A stretch of 64,000 nucleotides of DNA. It comes from JAXDMK01 sp963765955. GTDB lineage: Bacteria; Actinomycetota; Acidimicrobiia; Acidimicrobiales; AC-14. Shown one piece after another: positions 9,401 through 19,319 of the stretch. The stretch is taken from assembly GCA_963765955.1 (NCBI GenBank), contig CAVXYA010000002.1, forward strand, positions 744,001-808,000, read 5' to 3'. The notes under the pieces are model-generated. The model did no database searches. It was not told the origin of the DNA and worked only from the letters and a program-made list of their open reading frames with translations. Position numbers and translations under genes: made by a program. Each line of letters begins with the position of its first letter. Position 1 is the first letter of the stretch.

Positions 9401-11264
9401 GGGGGCGCCCGTTGGGATCGGTGGCGGTGGGATCGTTGCCGGTGGGATCGGTGACGGCGAAGTCGTGGAGGTGGGCCCGGTGGTCGTCATCGCCGTCGGC
9501 CGCGCCCAGGGTGTAGGGCTCCTCCTCCACCGCCCACAGCCCGAGGCTCTCGATGATGGGGAGGAACCGGGACAGCTCGACGGCCCGGCCCCGGCTGAAG
9601 ACCTTGAGCCGGGCGGGGCCGCCCGGCACCCGGCTGGGGGTGAGCACGACGGCGATCGTCCGATCGGGGGCCAGGGCGTCGAGCTGGAGGACGTCGTCGA
9701 CCGCGGCCGGGGCGACCACCGCCCCCCGGTAGGCCGCCGGGAACCAGTCCGCCCAGGCATGGGCCAGGCGGGTGCCGCGGCCCTCCCCCACCCGCTCGAC
9801 CAGGGCCTCGGCCAGCTCCTCGTCCCAGGTCCGGCACAGCAGGCGGACCTCCCGCTCGAGCGAGTGCAGCGGCGGTTCCGGGAGGGGGCCGTCGACCTGG
9901 ACGACCAGGCGGGCGATCACGTCCGAGCCCTCGCCCAGGGACACGTTGGCGTCCACCCGCACCCCGTCGAGCTGAGCCACCAGGAAGCGCTCGACGCGCT
10001 GGCGGAGGGCCGTCGAGTACAGCTCCTGGGGGACGGACAGCAGGGCGGAAACGGTGTGGTCCTCGGGCTCGACGTGGAGGAGGACCTGCACGTCGTTGCG
10101 CTGCTCGGCCGCGGCCAGCCCGACGACGATCTGGCGCAGGCTGGCCACGTCGGCCTCGAACAGCTCCTCCTTGGGGAGGACCTGGAACAGCGACATGAGC
10201 ATCGACTCGTCGTGGCCGCCCTCGACCACATCCTCCAGCTCGAGGATGCGCCGGAGCTTGAACCGCAGCATCGGCGTCACCACGGCCGGCTCAGCCGCCG
10301 CCTTGCGGCTGAACACGCCGACCACCCGGAAGGCGCCGGCCACGCCCCCGTCGGGTCCGACGTCGACCACGTCGATGCGGTGCATCGGCACCCGGCGGTG
10401 CACGGTGCTCACCTCGGCCGTCCGGACGATGCGCAAGGGATCGCCACCGTCGCCCGGGGGGGTGGCGTCGAGGCGGAGGGGAGCGGCCGGGTCGGAGAGG
10501 ATGCCGAGGGCGTCGGCGACCTCCCCGTCGACCAGCCGGCACGAGCCTTCGAGCACGAAGTTGTCGTCGAGCAGCCACTCGAGGAGGTCGGCCCCCTCAC
10601 CCACCTCGTCGGCCGGGAACCGGAGGGCGGCATGGCGCCGCAGCCCGGCCGCGGCCCGCGTCACCTGCTCCCGCATGGCCAGGAAGTCGCCGGTGGCGGA
10701 GAACACGTCGGCCAGGACGGCCCGGATGGACGCGAGCAGGACCCGCCGGGCCTCGGGGGCGACGCGGCCGCCCAGCTCCGCCTGGAGGAACGACTCGCGG
10801 TGCTCGGCGTCGCGGGCGGGCAGGATGGCGGTCAGCCGCCCGTCAGCCGCCCGCTCGCTCCCGAAGACGGGGTGGAGGATGCGGGTGACCTTGTACCCGA
10901 GGCGGTGAAGCTCCTCCTTCACCGTGGTCACGATGAACTGGCGGTCCTCGCAGCTGATCTGGACGACGGTGCCGGTGGAGTGCCAGCCGTCGACGGTGAC
11001 CCGGGGGTCGACCAGACGCACCCGGATCCCACCCGGCGGGCGTCCATCGACGAAGTCGAAGGCGTCGACCAGGGCCACTGCGGTGGGCACCGGGTCGGCG
11101 TCCTCCAGCTCTCGGGTCGGCACCCGCCGCAGCATGACCCGAGCGAAGGCCTCCACCAGCCGGCCCCGCTCGCCGGGCGGGCTCATGAGGGCGAGGACGG
11201 GCTCCAGGGCCTCCTCGAACGACGGCTCCGGCTCCTGGTCCGACCAGTCGGAGGATGGTGGCAT
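6407..11264 (-). CDS. gdh: NAD-dependent glutamate dehydrogenase, large GDH2 type (one frame slip)
   Basis: About 1,618 residues once one surplus base near 8975 (TCGGGGtGCGGG) is removed. It is the very large bacterial NAD-GDH: a regulatory N-terminal half with ACT-like segments (WHSTGTVVQISCEDRQFIVT; LLHVEPEDHTVSALLSVPQE), then the catalytic dehydrogenase core (GPVARGGIRWSERPDDYRSE, VIVPTGAKGGFV, VAADKGTAGFSDLAN, GIGDMSGDVFGNGML) and a helical C-terminal domain. It converts glutamate to 2-oxoglutarate and ammonium with NAD+, a catabolic role. The start codon overlaps the LLM oxidoreductase stop (TGATG), so it is translationally coupled to that gene and, through it, to acetoacetyl-CoA synthetase and the Lrp regulator. 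Confidence 0.95.
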
Positions 11265-12187
11265 CAGGCGCCCCGGACCAGGTCGCGCACCGTCTCCAGC
11301 CGCTCGAACGAGGCCAGGACCTCGTCGTGGTCGTCGGCCAGATGGCGGACGAGGACGTCGGTGTAGCCGAGGGCGGCCAGGGCGAGGATGGCCTCGGCCA
11401 CCTCCTCCGGCCCCCCGACGATGGGGGCGTCGGGCGGCAGGCCCCGGTAGCCGGCGGCCAGGATAGGGTCGGCCACCCGGTGGGCGTCGGCCCCGTCGAC
11501 GCCCACGTGGACGTCGCGGCGGATGGCCACCACCCCCGGTGGCCGGCCGTGGGCGACCCGCCGTTCGAGGTAGAGGTCGGCCTGCTCCCGGGCCTGGTCG
11601 GCCGTCGCCCACGGTCCCGCGATCCAGCCGTCGCCGATCCGGGCCGCCCGGTCGATGCCCTTGGCCGCGCCCGCCCCGATCCACACCTCGACCGGCTGGG
11701 GCGGGAGGTGGCCGATGCGGGCGTCCCGGATCGCGACCGGATCGTCGGTGGTGACGGTCTCGCCCGCCAGCAGGCGGCGGATCACGTCGAGGCTCGCCTC
11801 CATCGTCCTGGCCCGCCGGCCCAGGGCGGTGCCCATCCCCGCGAACTGGGCCTCGCCGTCGCCCAGGCCGACCTGGAGCACGAACGGTCCCCCGGCGATG
11901 GCAGCGAGGGTGCCGACCTGCTCGGCCGCGAGGACCGGGTGCCACAGGGGCAGGAGGAACAGCGCGCCCGCGGGGCGATCGCCCCACTCGGCCAGGAGCC
12001 GACCGAGGATGGGGACGTTCTGGACGTAGGTCGGGCCGGCGACGTGGTGGTCGCCCACGAACAGCGAGTCGAGACCGGCGGCCCGGGCGGCCCGGGTCCG
12101 CTCGACCATCCAGCGGACGGGCTCCCGGGGCTCGAACGGCCCGTAGCCACTGCGCAGCGAGACGCCGATCCGCATCGGAGGCATCAT
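11264..12187 (-). CDS. LLM-class (F420-type) flavin-dependent oxidoreductase
   Basis: A 307-residue TIM-barrel protein of the luciferase-like superfamily: N-terminal MRIGVSLRSGYGP, SLFVGDHHVAG with the conserved His pair, FVLQVGLGDGEAQFAGMG, PQPVEVWIGAGAAKGIDRAA, and the C-terminal GGPEEVAEAILALAALGYTD. Whether the cofactor is F420 or FMN cannot be decided from sequence alone. Start ATG 12187 overlaps the acetoacetyl-CoA synthetase stop as ATGA, and its own stop overlaps the gdh start. Its location inside an amino-acid catabolic operon suggests a redox step there, but no substrate can be named. Confidence 0.88.
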   Translation of the reverse strand: MMPPMRIGVSLRSGYGPFEPREPVRWMVERTRAARAAGLDSLFVGDHHVAGPTYVQNVPILGRLLAEWGDRPAGALFLLPLWHPVLAAEQVGTLAAIAGGPFVLQVGLGDGEAQFAGMGTALGRRARTMEASLDVIRRLLAGETVTTDDPVAIRDARIGHLPPQPVEVWIGAGAAKGIDRAARIGDGWIAGPWATADQAREQADLYLERRVAHGRPPGVVAIRRDVHVGVDGADAHRVADPILAAGYRGLPPDAPIVGGPEEVAEAILALAALGYTDVLVRHLADDHDEVLASFERLETVRDLVRGA

Positions 12188-14181
12188 TGCCCTTTGCGAG
12201 CGGCCCCGTCACCAGCAACGAGGTCGACGAAGACGTCGAGGGCGGCCGGGTTGGCCATGGCGTCGGGGCTGACGACGGCCTCCCACCGCTCCCCCTGGAG
12301 GATGCGCTTGACCGGCACCTCCAGCTTCTTGCCGTTGAGGGTGCGGGGCACCTCGGCCACGGCCACGATCTCGTCGGGGACGTGGCGGGGCGACAGCTCG
12401 GCCCGCAGGCGCCGGGCGATGGTGGCCCGCAGGTCGTCGTCGAGGACGGCCCCGTCGGCCAGCACCACGAACAGCCAGCACCGGCCCTCGTCTCCCAACC
12501 GGCCGGTGTCGACGACCAGGCTGTCGACGACCTGGTCGACGTCCTCCACCACCCGGTAGAGCTCGCTGGTGCCGATCCGCACCCCGCCCCGGTTGAGGGT
12601 GGAGTCCGACCGCCCGTAGATCACACAGCCCCCCTGCTCGGTGATCCGGATCCAGTCGCCGTGGCGCCACACGCCCGGGTAGGTGTCGAAGTAGGCGGCC
12701 CGGTAGCGGGCGTGGCCCTCGTCGCCCCACAGGCGCACCGGCATCGACGGCATGGGCTCGGTGACCACCAGCTCGCCGACCTCGTCGACCACCGGCTTGC
12801 CGTCCTCGTCGAAGGCGGCGACGGCCGCGCCCAGGTAGCGGCACTGGATCTCACCCGCCCGCACCGGCAGCACCGGGCAGGAGCCGACGAAGGCGGTGCA
12901 CACGTCGGTACCGCCGCTCACCGACCCGAGGGCGAGGTCGGGGTGCACCGCCTCGTAGACCCACCGGAAGCCCTCCGGGCTCAGCGGCGCCCCGGTCGAC
13001 CCCACCGCCCGCAGCCGGGAGAGGTCGGCCTCCTCGGCGGGCACGATCCCCGCTTTCATGCACGACTGGATGTAGGCCGCGCTGGCGCCGAAGTAGGTGG
13101 TGCCGGTGTCCTCGGCCATCCGCCACAGGGTGCCCAGGTCGGGTGCCGCGGGGCTGCCGTCGTAGAGGACCACGGTCGCCCCCACCAGCAACCCGCCGAC
13201 GAGCAGGTTCCACATCATCCAGCCGGTGGACGTGTACCAGAAGAACCGGTCGTCGCGGCCCAGGTCGTGGTGCAGGGAGAGGGCCTTGAGGTGCTCGAGC
13301 ACGATCCCGCCGTGGCCGTGGACGAGGGCCTTGGGCAGTCCGGTGGTGCCGGACGAGTAGAGGACCCACAGCGGGTGGTCGAAGGGCACCCGTTCGAAGA
13401 TGAGATCGGCGCCCGGCCTTCGATTTTGGACGGATTCGTACCTCTGAGGTACAAATCCGTCCAAATTCGGTGCAGCCAGCTCGTCGAACGGGAGGCCGGA
13501 CATCTCCCGGCCCAGGTTGGCGACGGTGACGACGGCCTCGACGCTCGGCAGGTGGCGTTCGAGCTCGGCCACCTCGGCCCGGCGGTCGTGGACCGTGCCC
13601 CGGTAGACGTAGCCGTCGGCCGCCACCAGCACCTTGGGCTCGATCTGGCGGAACCGGTCGAGCACGGCGGTGACACCGAAGTCGGGCGAGCACGACGACC
13701 AGATGGCGCCCAGGCTGGCCGTGGCCAGGAAGGCGATCAGCGTCTCGGGAATGTTGGGCGCGTACGCCGCCACCCGGTCGCCCCGCCCGACGCCCAGGCG
13801 GCGCAGGCCGGCGGCCACCTCCGCCACCCGCCGCCGCAGGTCGCGGTAGGTGATCGTCTCCGGCGGACGGGACCCGGGCTCGGCCCGGAACTCGATGGCG
13901 GGCCGGTCGTCGTCCCACCGCAGCGCTTGCTCGGCGTAGTTCAGCGAGGCGCCGGGGAACCAGCGGGCGCCGGGCATGGTCCGCTCCGCGAGCACCACAC
14001 CGCCCCGGGTGCCGGGCACGTCGAAGAGGTCCCACATCGAGGCCCAGAACGCCTCCAGGTCGTCGACCGACCACCGCCACAGGTCGTGGTAGGAGCCAAG
14101 ACCCACGGTCCGCATGTAGCGGGCCAGGTTGGTGGCGGCCACCGCCGCCTCCGTCGGTCGGTACAGGATCTCCGCGGTCAC
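12184..14181 (-). CDS. Acetoacetyl-CoA synthetase with in-frame palindrome insertion
   Basis: A 665-residue ANL-superfamily ligase from GTG 14181, which overlaps the Lrp stop as GTGA. The N-terminus (FWASMWDLFDVPG, MPGARWFPGASLNYAE) and length match acetoacetyl-CoA synthetase rather than acetyl-CoA synthetase. Motifs visible: P-loop-like LYSSGTTGLPKALVHGHGG, GSVSGGTDVCTAF, RHGDWIRITEQGG and the catalytic Lys in PRTLNGKKLEVPVKRIL. It activates acetoacetate with ATP and CoA. Acetoacetate is the product of the divergent tyrosine operon (fumarylacetoacetase), which gives a strong functional link. Residues about 238-254, just before the P-loop, come from a 49-bp near-perfect palindrome (see the repeat entry) and look inserted relative to the family. 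Confidence 0.93.
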   Translation of the reverse strand: MTAEILYRPTEAAVAATNLARYMRTVGLGSYHDLWRWSVDDLEAFWASMWDLFDVPGTRGGVVLAERTMPGARWFPGASLNYAEQALRWDDDRPAIEFRAEPGSRPPETITYRDLRRRVAEVAAGLRRLGVGRGDRVAAYAPNIPETLIAFLATASLGAIWSSCSPDFGVTAVLDRFRQIEPKVLVAADGYVYRGTVHDRRAEVAELERHLPSVEAVVTVANLGREMSGLPFDELAAPNLDGFVPQRYESVQNRRPGADLIFERVPFDHPLWVLYSSGTTGLPKALVHGHGGIVLEHLKALSLHHDLGRDDRFFWYTSTGWMMWNLLVGGLLVGATVVLYDGSPAAPDLGTLWRMAEDTGTTYFGASAAYIQSCMKAGIVPAEEADLSRLRAVGSTGAPLSPEGFRWVYEAVHPDLALGSVSGGTDVCTAFVGSCPVLPVRAGEIQCRYLGAAVAAFDEDGKPVVDEVGELVVTEPMPSMPVRLWGDEGHARYRAAYFDTYPGVWRHGDWIRITEQGGCVIYGRSDSTLNRGGVRIGTSELYRVVEDVDQVVDSLVVDTGRLGDEGRCWLFVVLADGAVLDDDLRATIARRLRAELSPRHVPDEIVAVAEVPRTLNGKKLEVPVKRILQGERWEAVVSPDAMANPAALDVFVDLVAGDGAARKGQ
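13421..13469. repeat. 49-bp palindromic element inside acetoacetyl-CoA synthetase gene
   Basis: Around a central base (13445) the two 24-base arms pair throughout except at two positions: core GTACCTc-t-gAGGTAC and outer arms TTTGGACGGATT / AATCCGTCCAAA. It is AT-rich compared with the flanking gene, is read through in frame, and adds about 16 residues (NLDGFVPQRYESVQN and neighbours). I found no second copy in the window. Confidence 0.85.
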
Positions 14182-14643
14182 GGGCGCACCACGTCGGGCT
14201 CGTCGAGGAGGAGGAGGGTCTGGGCCGACAGCACCTCGGGCATCGACTGGAGGCCCTCGAGGATCACGTCCCGCAGGTGGTCGACGTCGGGCGCCCGCAC
14301 CAGCAGGACGTAGTCGAACGACCCCGTGCTGAGGGCCAGCCACTCGACACCCGGCAGCCGGCGCAGCCGCTCCCCCACCCCCCGCCACGCGTGCTGGGCC
14401 ACGGTGACGAGCACCAGGGCGGCGATGGGAAGGCCCATCTTGCGGGGGTCGACGTCGGCCGTGAAGCGCCGGATCACCCCCGTGTCCCGGAGCCGGGCCA
14501 GGCGCTGGTAGGCGGTGGCCCGGGACACGTTGACCCGGCGTCGCCAGCTCGTTCACCGACAGCCGGCCGTCGGCCCGCAGCTCCTCCACCACCCGCCGGT
14601 CGATCGGGTCCAGCTGGACGCTTTGCTCGAGTGGTGCGGCCAT
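14178..14643 (-). CDS. Lrp/AsnC-family regulator (one frame slip)
   Basis: From ATG 14643 the frame reads QLDPIDRRVVEELRADGRLS; at about 14538 one surplus C (acgCcggg) must be dropped to continue as VNELATRVNVSRATAYQRL, the helix-turn-helix. The C-terminal half (MGLPIAALVLVTVAQHAW, SFDYVLLVRAPDVDHLRDVI) is the RAM/AsnC ligand-binding domain, about 155 residues in all. Lrp proteins sense amino acids or related metabolites. It lies divergent to the phenylalanine/tyrosine operon across about 100 bp and is the first gene of the acetoacetyl-CoA synthetase-gdh operon, so it probably controls both. Ligand not determined; an aromatic amino acid would fit. Confidence 0.9.
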
Positions 14644-14743
14644 GATTCCAGTATGTCTCGGTTTCCTACGAATGGCTATACATTCCGCGGCGGCGGGTCC
14701 GACACTGGTGATCACCAGAAAGAGCAGACGCGGAGGTACGGCC
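14644..14743. promoter_or_regulatory. Divergent control region, Lrp operon / aromatic catabolism operon
   Basis: This 100-bp spacer is markedly less GC-rich near 14650-14690 (gtttcctacgaatggctatacattcc), as expected for promoters and Lrp-type sites. The right end holds GGAGG at 14732-14736, which sets the GTG start of the phenylalanine hydroxylase gene. I cannot place the -35/-10 boxes with confidence. Confidence 0.5.
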
Positions 14744-15635
14744 GTGGCCACGACGTCGCAGTTGTACGCACCGGTTGTGAGGGACAGCAACGGCGAGGTC
14801 GAGGTGGTTCTCGGCTCCGGCCATCCTGGGTTCCACGACCCCCAGTACCGCCGGCGGAGGAACGACCTCGCCGCCCTGTCCATCGACTGGCGGGCGGGCG
14901 ACCCGGTGCCCGTGGCCGACTACACCGAGGTCGAGCACGAGGTGTGGCGGGTCATCGCCCGCGAGCTCGAGCCCCTTCACTACCGCCACGCCTGCCGGGC
15001 CTTCCTGGAAGCCAGCGAGGAGCTGGACCTTCCCACCGACCACGTCCCCCAACTGGGCGAGGTCACCTCCCGCCTGCCGGAGCCGGATGACCGGCTTCCG
15101 CTACCACCCCGTCGCCGGCCTTGCCCCCCTGCGGGACTTCTACGGCTCCTTCGCCGACGGCGTCTTCCACTCCACCCAGTACCTGCGCCACCCCTCGCAG
15201 CCGCTGTACACGCCCGAGCCGGACATCGTCCACGAGGTCATAGGCCACGCCAACCAGCTGGCGTGCCCCGAGTTCGCCGCCATCTACCGGCTGGTGGGCG
15301 AGGCCGTGGAGCGCACCTACTCCGACGAGGGACTCCGGTTCCTCTCCCGGATCTTCTGGTTCACCATGGAGTTCGGCCTCGTCGAGGAGGCCGGCGTGCC
15401 CAAGGCCTACGGCGCCGGCATCCTCTCCTCCGTCGGCGAGACAGCGTCGTTCCGCAGCGCCGATATCCGCCCCCTCGACGTGTCCGCTATGGCGTCCGTG
15501 CCCTACGACATCACCCGCTACCAACCGGTGCTGTTCGCGGCCCGCTCGATGACCCACCTGGTCGACACCCTGTCCGCCTTCTCTCGGCACTTCGACGACG
15601 ACACCCACCACCGCCTCACCCGGGAGTTCGCATGA
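14744..15635 (+). CDS. phhA: Phenylalanine 4-monooxygenase (one frame slip)
   Basis: About 296 residues from GTG 14744 (GGAGG 7 bases upstream). One surplus C near 15077 must be removed for LRSRMTGFRYHPVAGLAPL to follow the N-terminal part. The non-haem iron site of aromatic amino acid hydroxylases is intact: PEPDIVHEVIGHANQLACPE gives both His ligands and IFWFTMEFGLVEE the Glu ligand. The enzyme uses a tetrahydropterin and O2 to make tyrosine from phenylalanine. It is first of a four-gene operon; its stop overlaps the next start as ATGA. Confidence 0.94.
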
Positions 15636-16778
15636 CTGTCACCGAAACGCCGACCCCGACCGCCACCGCAACATCGGTTGGCACCCCCCGCTCCGTCCTG
15701 CTCGGCTGGGACGCCATCGAGCTGTGGGTGGGCAACGCCCGGGCCTTCGCCGGCTTCCTCTCGTCCGCCTTCGGCTTCCGCGTCACCGCCTACGCCGGTC
15801 CCGAGACAGGCTGGCCCGACCAGGCGTCGTACGTCCTCGAGCAGGGCGGCATCCGCTTCGTGGTCACCGCCGCCCTCACCCCCGACTCGCCCATCGCGGC
15901 CCACGTGCGGGAGCACGGCGACGGGGTCCACAATTTGGCCCTCGGGGTGGCCGACGTTGACACCGCCTACCGGTCGGCGGTGGCCCGGGGGGCACGGGGG
16001 ATCGACGAGCCCCACACCGACACCGGCGACCACGGAGGACTGCTGCGCTCGGCCAGCATCGCCATCTACGGAGACACCCGCCACACGTTCGTCGACCGCT
16101 CGTCGTACCGCGGCGCCTACCTGCCCGGCTACACCACCGACGGCCTGCCCCCCGAGCCGGCCGGGCTCACGCGTCGGCCTCGACCACGTCGACCACGTGG
16201 TGGGCAACGTCGAGCGGGGCTCGCTCGAGCGCTGGGTCGACTTCTACCGCTCGGTGCTCGGCTTCGAGCGCCTCCGCCACTTCGACGACTCCCAGATCTC
16301 GACGGAGTACTCGGCCCTCATGTCCACCGTGGTGTGGGACGGCAGCCGCATCGTCCTGCCCCTCAACGAGCCCGCCCACGGCCGGCGCAAGAGCCAGATC
16401 CAGGAATACCTGGAGACCTACCGGGGCCCGGGCGTGCAGCACATCGCCCTCCACACCGACGACATCGTCCGGGCGGTGGCCGCCCTCCGTAGTCGGGGGG
16501 TGCGCTTCCTCACCGCCCCGCCCGCCTACTACGAGGACGTGCGGACCCGCCTGGGCCACCTCGACCTGCCGTGGGACGACCTCCAACGCCTCGGCATCAT
16601 GGTCGACGAGGAGCCCGACGGCTGGCTGCTGCAGATCTTCACCGAGACGATCACCGACCGCCCGACGGTGTTCCTGGAGATCATCCAGCGGGGCGGGGCC
16701 CGCGGCTTCGGTGCCGGCAACTTCAAGGCCCTGTTCGAGGCCATCGAACGGGAGCAGGCCCGCCGGGGCCATCTGTGA
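15632..16778 (+). CDS. hppD: 4-hydroxyphenylpyruvate dioxygenase (one frame slip)
   Basis: About 381 residues from ATG 15632. One surplus base near 16170 separates the two halves. The N-terminal half is a vicinal-oxygen-chelate fold (DAIELWVGNARAFAGFLSSA). The C-terminal half carries the iron ligands: His in VGLDHVDHVVGNV, His in GVQHIALHTDDI and Glu in PTVFLEIIQRGG, and ends in the helix GAGNFKALFEAIEREQARRG that gates the active site. It converts 4-hydroxyphenylpyruvate to homogentisate. Both neighbours belong to the same pathway. Confidence 0.95.
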
Positions 16779-16867
16779 CGTCGCTGCCCACCCACCGCCG
16801 GCGGTGGGATGGTAGAGGGCATGGCCGGCCACCCAATGCTCCCGGGAAGGCTCCCGGGAAGGCGACC

Positions 16868-18125
16868 GTGAAGAAGCCGGCGAAAGCCCCTGGCGCCACC
16901 GGGTTCGGTGTCGAGAACCTGCCCTTCGGGGTGGCCCGGCGGGCGGGCGGCACCACCACCGTCGTGAGCGCCTTCGGTACCCGGGTGGTCGACCTGGCCG
17001 TGCTCGACCGGGCCCGGTCGTTCCCGGGGATGGAGCTCCCCGACCGGATCTTCGAGGACCCCACCCTCAACCGGTTCCTCGGCTGCGGCCGGGTGGTGGT
17101 GGAGCGGGTTCGCCGCCGCCTGGCCGAGCTGATCAGGGCCGAGGACGAGCGGGTCGCGTCGGCCCTCGTCTCCCGGCGGGCGGTCGACCTGCTCGTGCCC
17201 GGTGGCGGTGGGCGACTTCGTGGACTTCTACGGCTCCCTGCACCACGCCACCAACATGGGCCGGCTGTTCCGGCCCGGCGCCGACCCCCTGCCGGCCAAC
17301 TGGCGGCGCCTGCCCCGGGCCTACCACGGCCGGGCGGGGTCGATCGTGCCCTCGGGCACACCGATCAACCGGCCCTACGGCCAAGTCGCAGGCAACGACC
17401 CCGAGCTGCCGGTCGTCGGCGTCACCAGGGCGTTCGACTTCGAGGCGGAGGTGGGCTTCGTCATCGGTGAGGGCAACGAGCCCGGCCGGCCGGTGCCGGT
17501 CTCGGCCTTCGGCGACCACGTGGCCGGGCTGGTCGTGGTCAACGACTGGAGCGCCCGCGACATCCAGGCCCTGGAGTCGCACCCCCTCGGCCCCTACCAG
17601 GGCAAGTCCTTCGCCACGTCGGTGTCGCCCTGGCTGGTCACCCTCGCCGCCCTCGAGCCCTACCGGGTGGACGGGCCCCCCCAGGACCCGTCGCCCCCGC
17701 CCTACCTGGCCGCCCCCCCGTTGTCGGCCTTCGCCATCCGCCTGGAGGTGGCGATCCAGAGCCAGTGGATGCGGATCAACAACGTCCCCGCCGTCACCGT
17801 CACCCGCTGCGACCTGGCCGACCAGTACTGGACCTTCCCCCAGATGCTGGCCCACGCCACCGTCAACGGCGGCGCCGTCCGCCCCGGCGACCTGTTCGCC
17901 TCGGGCACCGTCTCCGGCCCCGACCCCGGCACCGAGGGGAGCCTGATGGAGCTGGCGGCCAACGGGGAGCGCCCGGTGGCCCTGCCCGACGGCACCACCC
18001 GGACCTACCTCGAGGACGGGGACACGGTCACCATCACCGGCTGGGCGGGCGGGGACGGTCGCCCGCTGCTGTGCGTGGGTGAGGTCAGCGGCGCCGTGCG
18101 CGCCGCTCGTCGCCTGGAGGTGTGA
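16868..18125 (+). CDS. fahA: Fumarylacetoacetase (one frame slip)
   Basis: About 419 residues. I placed the start at GTG 16868 (GGGAAGG just upstream) because the ATG at 16821 is out of frame and soon stops; a slip in the repeated gctcccgggaag stretch (about 16840-16862) could move the start there. At about 17200 one surplus C (gtgcCcggtg) must be removed. The N-terminal SH3-like domain (GFGVENLPFGV) is followed by the FAH fold with DFVDFYGSLHHATNMGRLFR, RAFDFEAEVGFVIGEG, VNDWSARDIQALE and GPYQGKSFATSVSPW, which hold the metal and substrate residues. It hydrolyses fumarylacetoacetate to fumarate and acetoacetate. No maleylacetoacetate isomerase gene is seen nearby. Confidence 0.93.
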
Positions 18126-18128
18126 GAG

Positions 18129-19319
18129 ATGCCCAACTACCGGTCGTTGGGGGACGTCCCCCGCAAGCGCCACCTGCGGGACGCCGGTCCCGACGGCGGC
18201 CTGCTGTTCGAGGAGCTGATGGGCGAGGAGGGGTTCTCGGGCGACTCGTCGCTGCTCTACCACCGCCGGTCGCCATCGGCCATCGTCGACGCCAAGGCCG
18301 CCGACCTCGACCGGCCGGCTCTGGGGCTCGGGCTGGTGCCCAACCACCCCCTGCTCCCCCACCACCTGCGGACCTCCACCCTGCCCGCCGGTGGCGACCC
18401 CGTCCTCGGCCGCCAGCCGCTGCTGGCCAACGACGACGTGACCCTGTCGTGGGTGGCCGCCGACGTCGGCGGTCCCCTCTACCGCAACGCGGTGGGCGAC
18501 GAGCTGGTGTACGTGCACGCCGGCTCGGCCGTTCTCGACACGGTCTTCGGCCGGATGGCCGTGGGCCCCGGCGACTACGCCGTGATCCCGGCGTCGACCA
18601 CCCACCGCTGGCTGCTGCCGGCGGGTGGCCGCCTCGATCTGCTGGTGGTCGAGGCCCGGGGCCACGTCCGTCCCCCCCGTCGCTACCTCTCGCCGACCGG
18701 CCAGTTCCTGGAGCAGGCGCCCTACTGCGAGCGCGACATCCGGAGCCCGGACGAGCTGGTGGCCGCCGAAGGCGGGCCGGTCGACGTGCTGGTGCGGCAC
18801 CGCCACGGCCTCACCCGCCACACCCTGGCCTCGACGCCCTTCGACGTCGTGGGCTGGGACGGCTGCCTGTACCCGTGGGCGCTGTCGATCCACGACTTCG
18901 AGCCCATCGTGGGCAGCATCCACCAGCCGCCCCACGTCCACCAGACCTTCGAGGGCCATGGCTTCGTGGTCTGCTCGTTCGTCCCCCGCCCTTACGACTT
19001 CCACCCGGGCGCCATCAAGGTGCCCTACCACCACGCCAACGTCGACAGCGACGAGGTGATCTTCTACTCGGCCGGCGACTTCATGAGCCGGGCCGGCTCG
19101 GGCATCGGCGTGGGCTCGATCTCCCTCCACCCGGCCGGTTTCGTGCACGGCCCCCAGCCGGGGAGCATGGAGCGCTCTGCGGACCAGGACCGCACCGAGG
19201 AGGTGGCAGTGATGGTCGACACCTTCCGCCCGCTGTCGCTGGCCCCGGCCGCCCTGGCCTGCACCGATCCCGACTACCCCTGGAGCTGGTCTGGCGGAAC
19301 CGGGACTCAGCCAAGGTAG
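18129..19319 (+). CDS. hmgA: Homogentisate 1,2-dioxygenase
   Basis: A complete 396-residue cupin-fold protein, uninterrupted. SIHQPPHVHQTFEGHGFVVC carries the HxxxxxE pattern that supplies two iron ligands and KVPYHHANVDSDEVIFYSAG the following His-rich segment. The start ATG 18129 follows fahA by 3 bases. It opens the aromatic ring of homogentisate to give maleylacetoacetate. The gene order places it last although it acts between HppD and FahA. Its 3' end overlaps the convergent globin gene by 13 bp. Confidence 0.95.
   Translation: MPNYRSLGDVPRKRHLRDAGPDGGLLFEELMGEEGFSGDSSLLYHRRSPSAIVDAKAADLDRPALGLGLVPNHPLLPHHLRTSTLPAGGDPVLGRQPLLANDDVTLSWVAADVGGPLYRNAVGDELVYVHAGSAVLDTVFGRMAVGPGDYAVIPASTTHRWLLPAGGRLDLLVVEARGHVRPPRRYLSPTGQFLEQAPYCERDIRSPDELVAAEGGPVDVLVRHRHGLTRHTLASTPFDVVGWDGCLYPWALSIHDFEPIVGSIHQPPHVHQTFEGHGFVVCSFVPRPYDFHPGAIKVPYHHANVDSDEVIFYSAGDFMSRAGSGIGVGSISLHPAGFVHGPQPGSMERSADQDRTEEVAVMVDTFRPLSLAPAALACTDPDYPWSWSGGTGTQPR

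Noticed and set aside
8970..11366. Rightward open frame of about 800 codons
   Set aside because: Antisense to the N-terminal half of the same dehydrogenase; composition is that of a shadow frame.
16821..16871. ATG 16821 as start of fumarylacetoacetase
   Set aside because: It is out of frame with the protein and reaches a stop after 16 codons unless a base is wrong in the repeated gctcccgggaag stretch.
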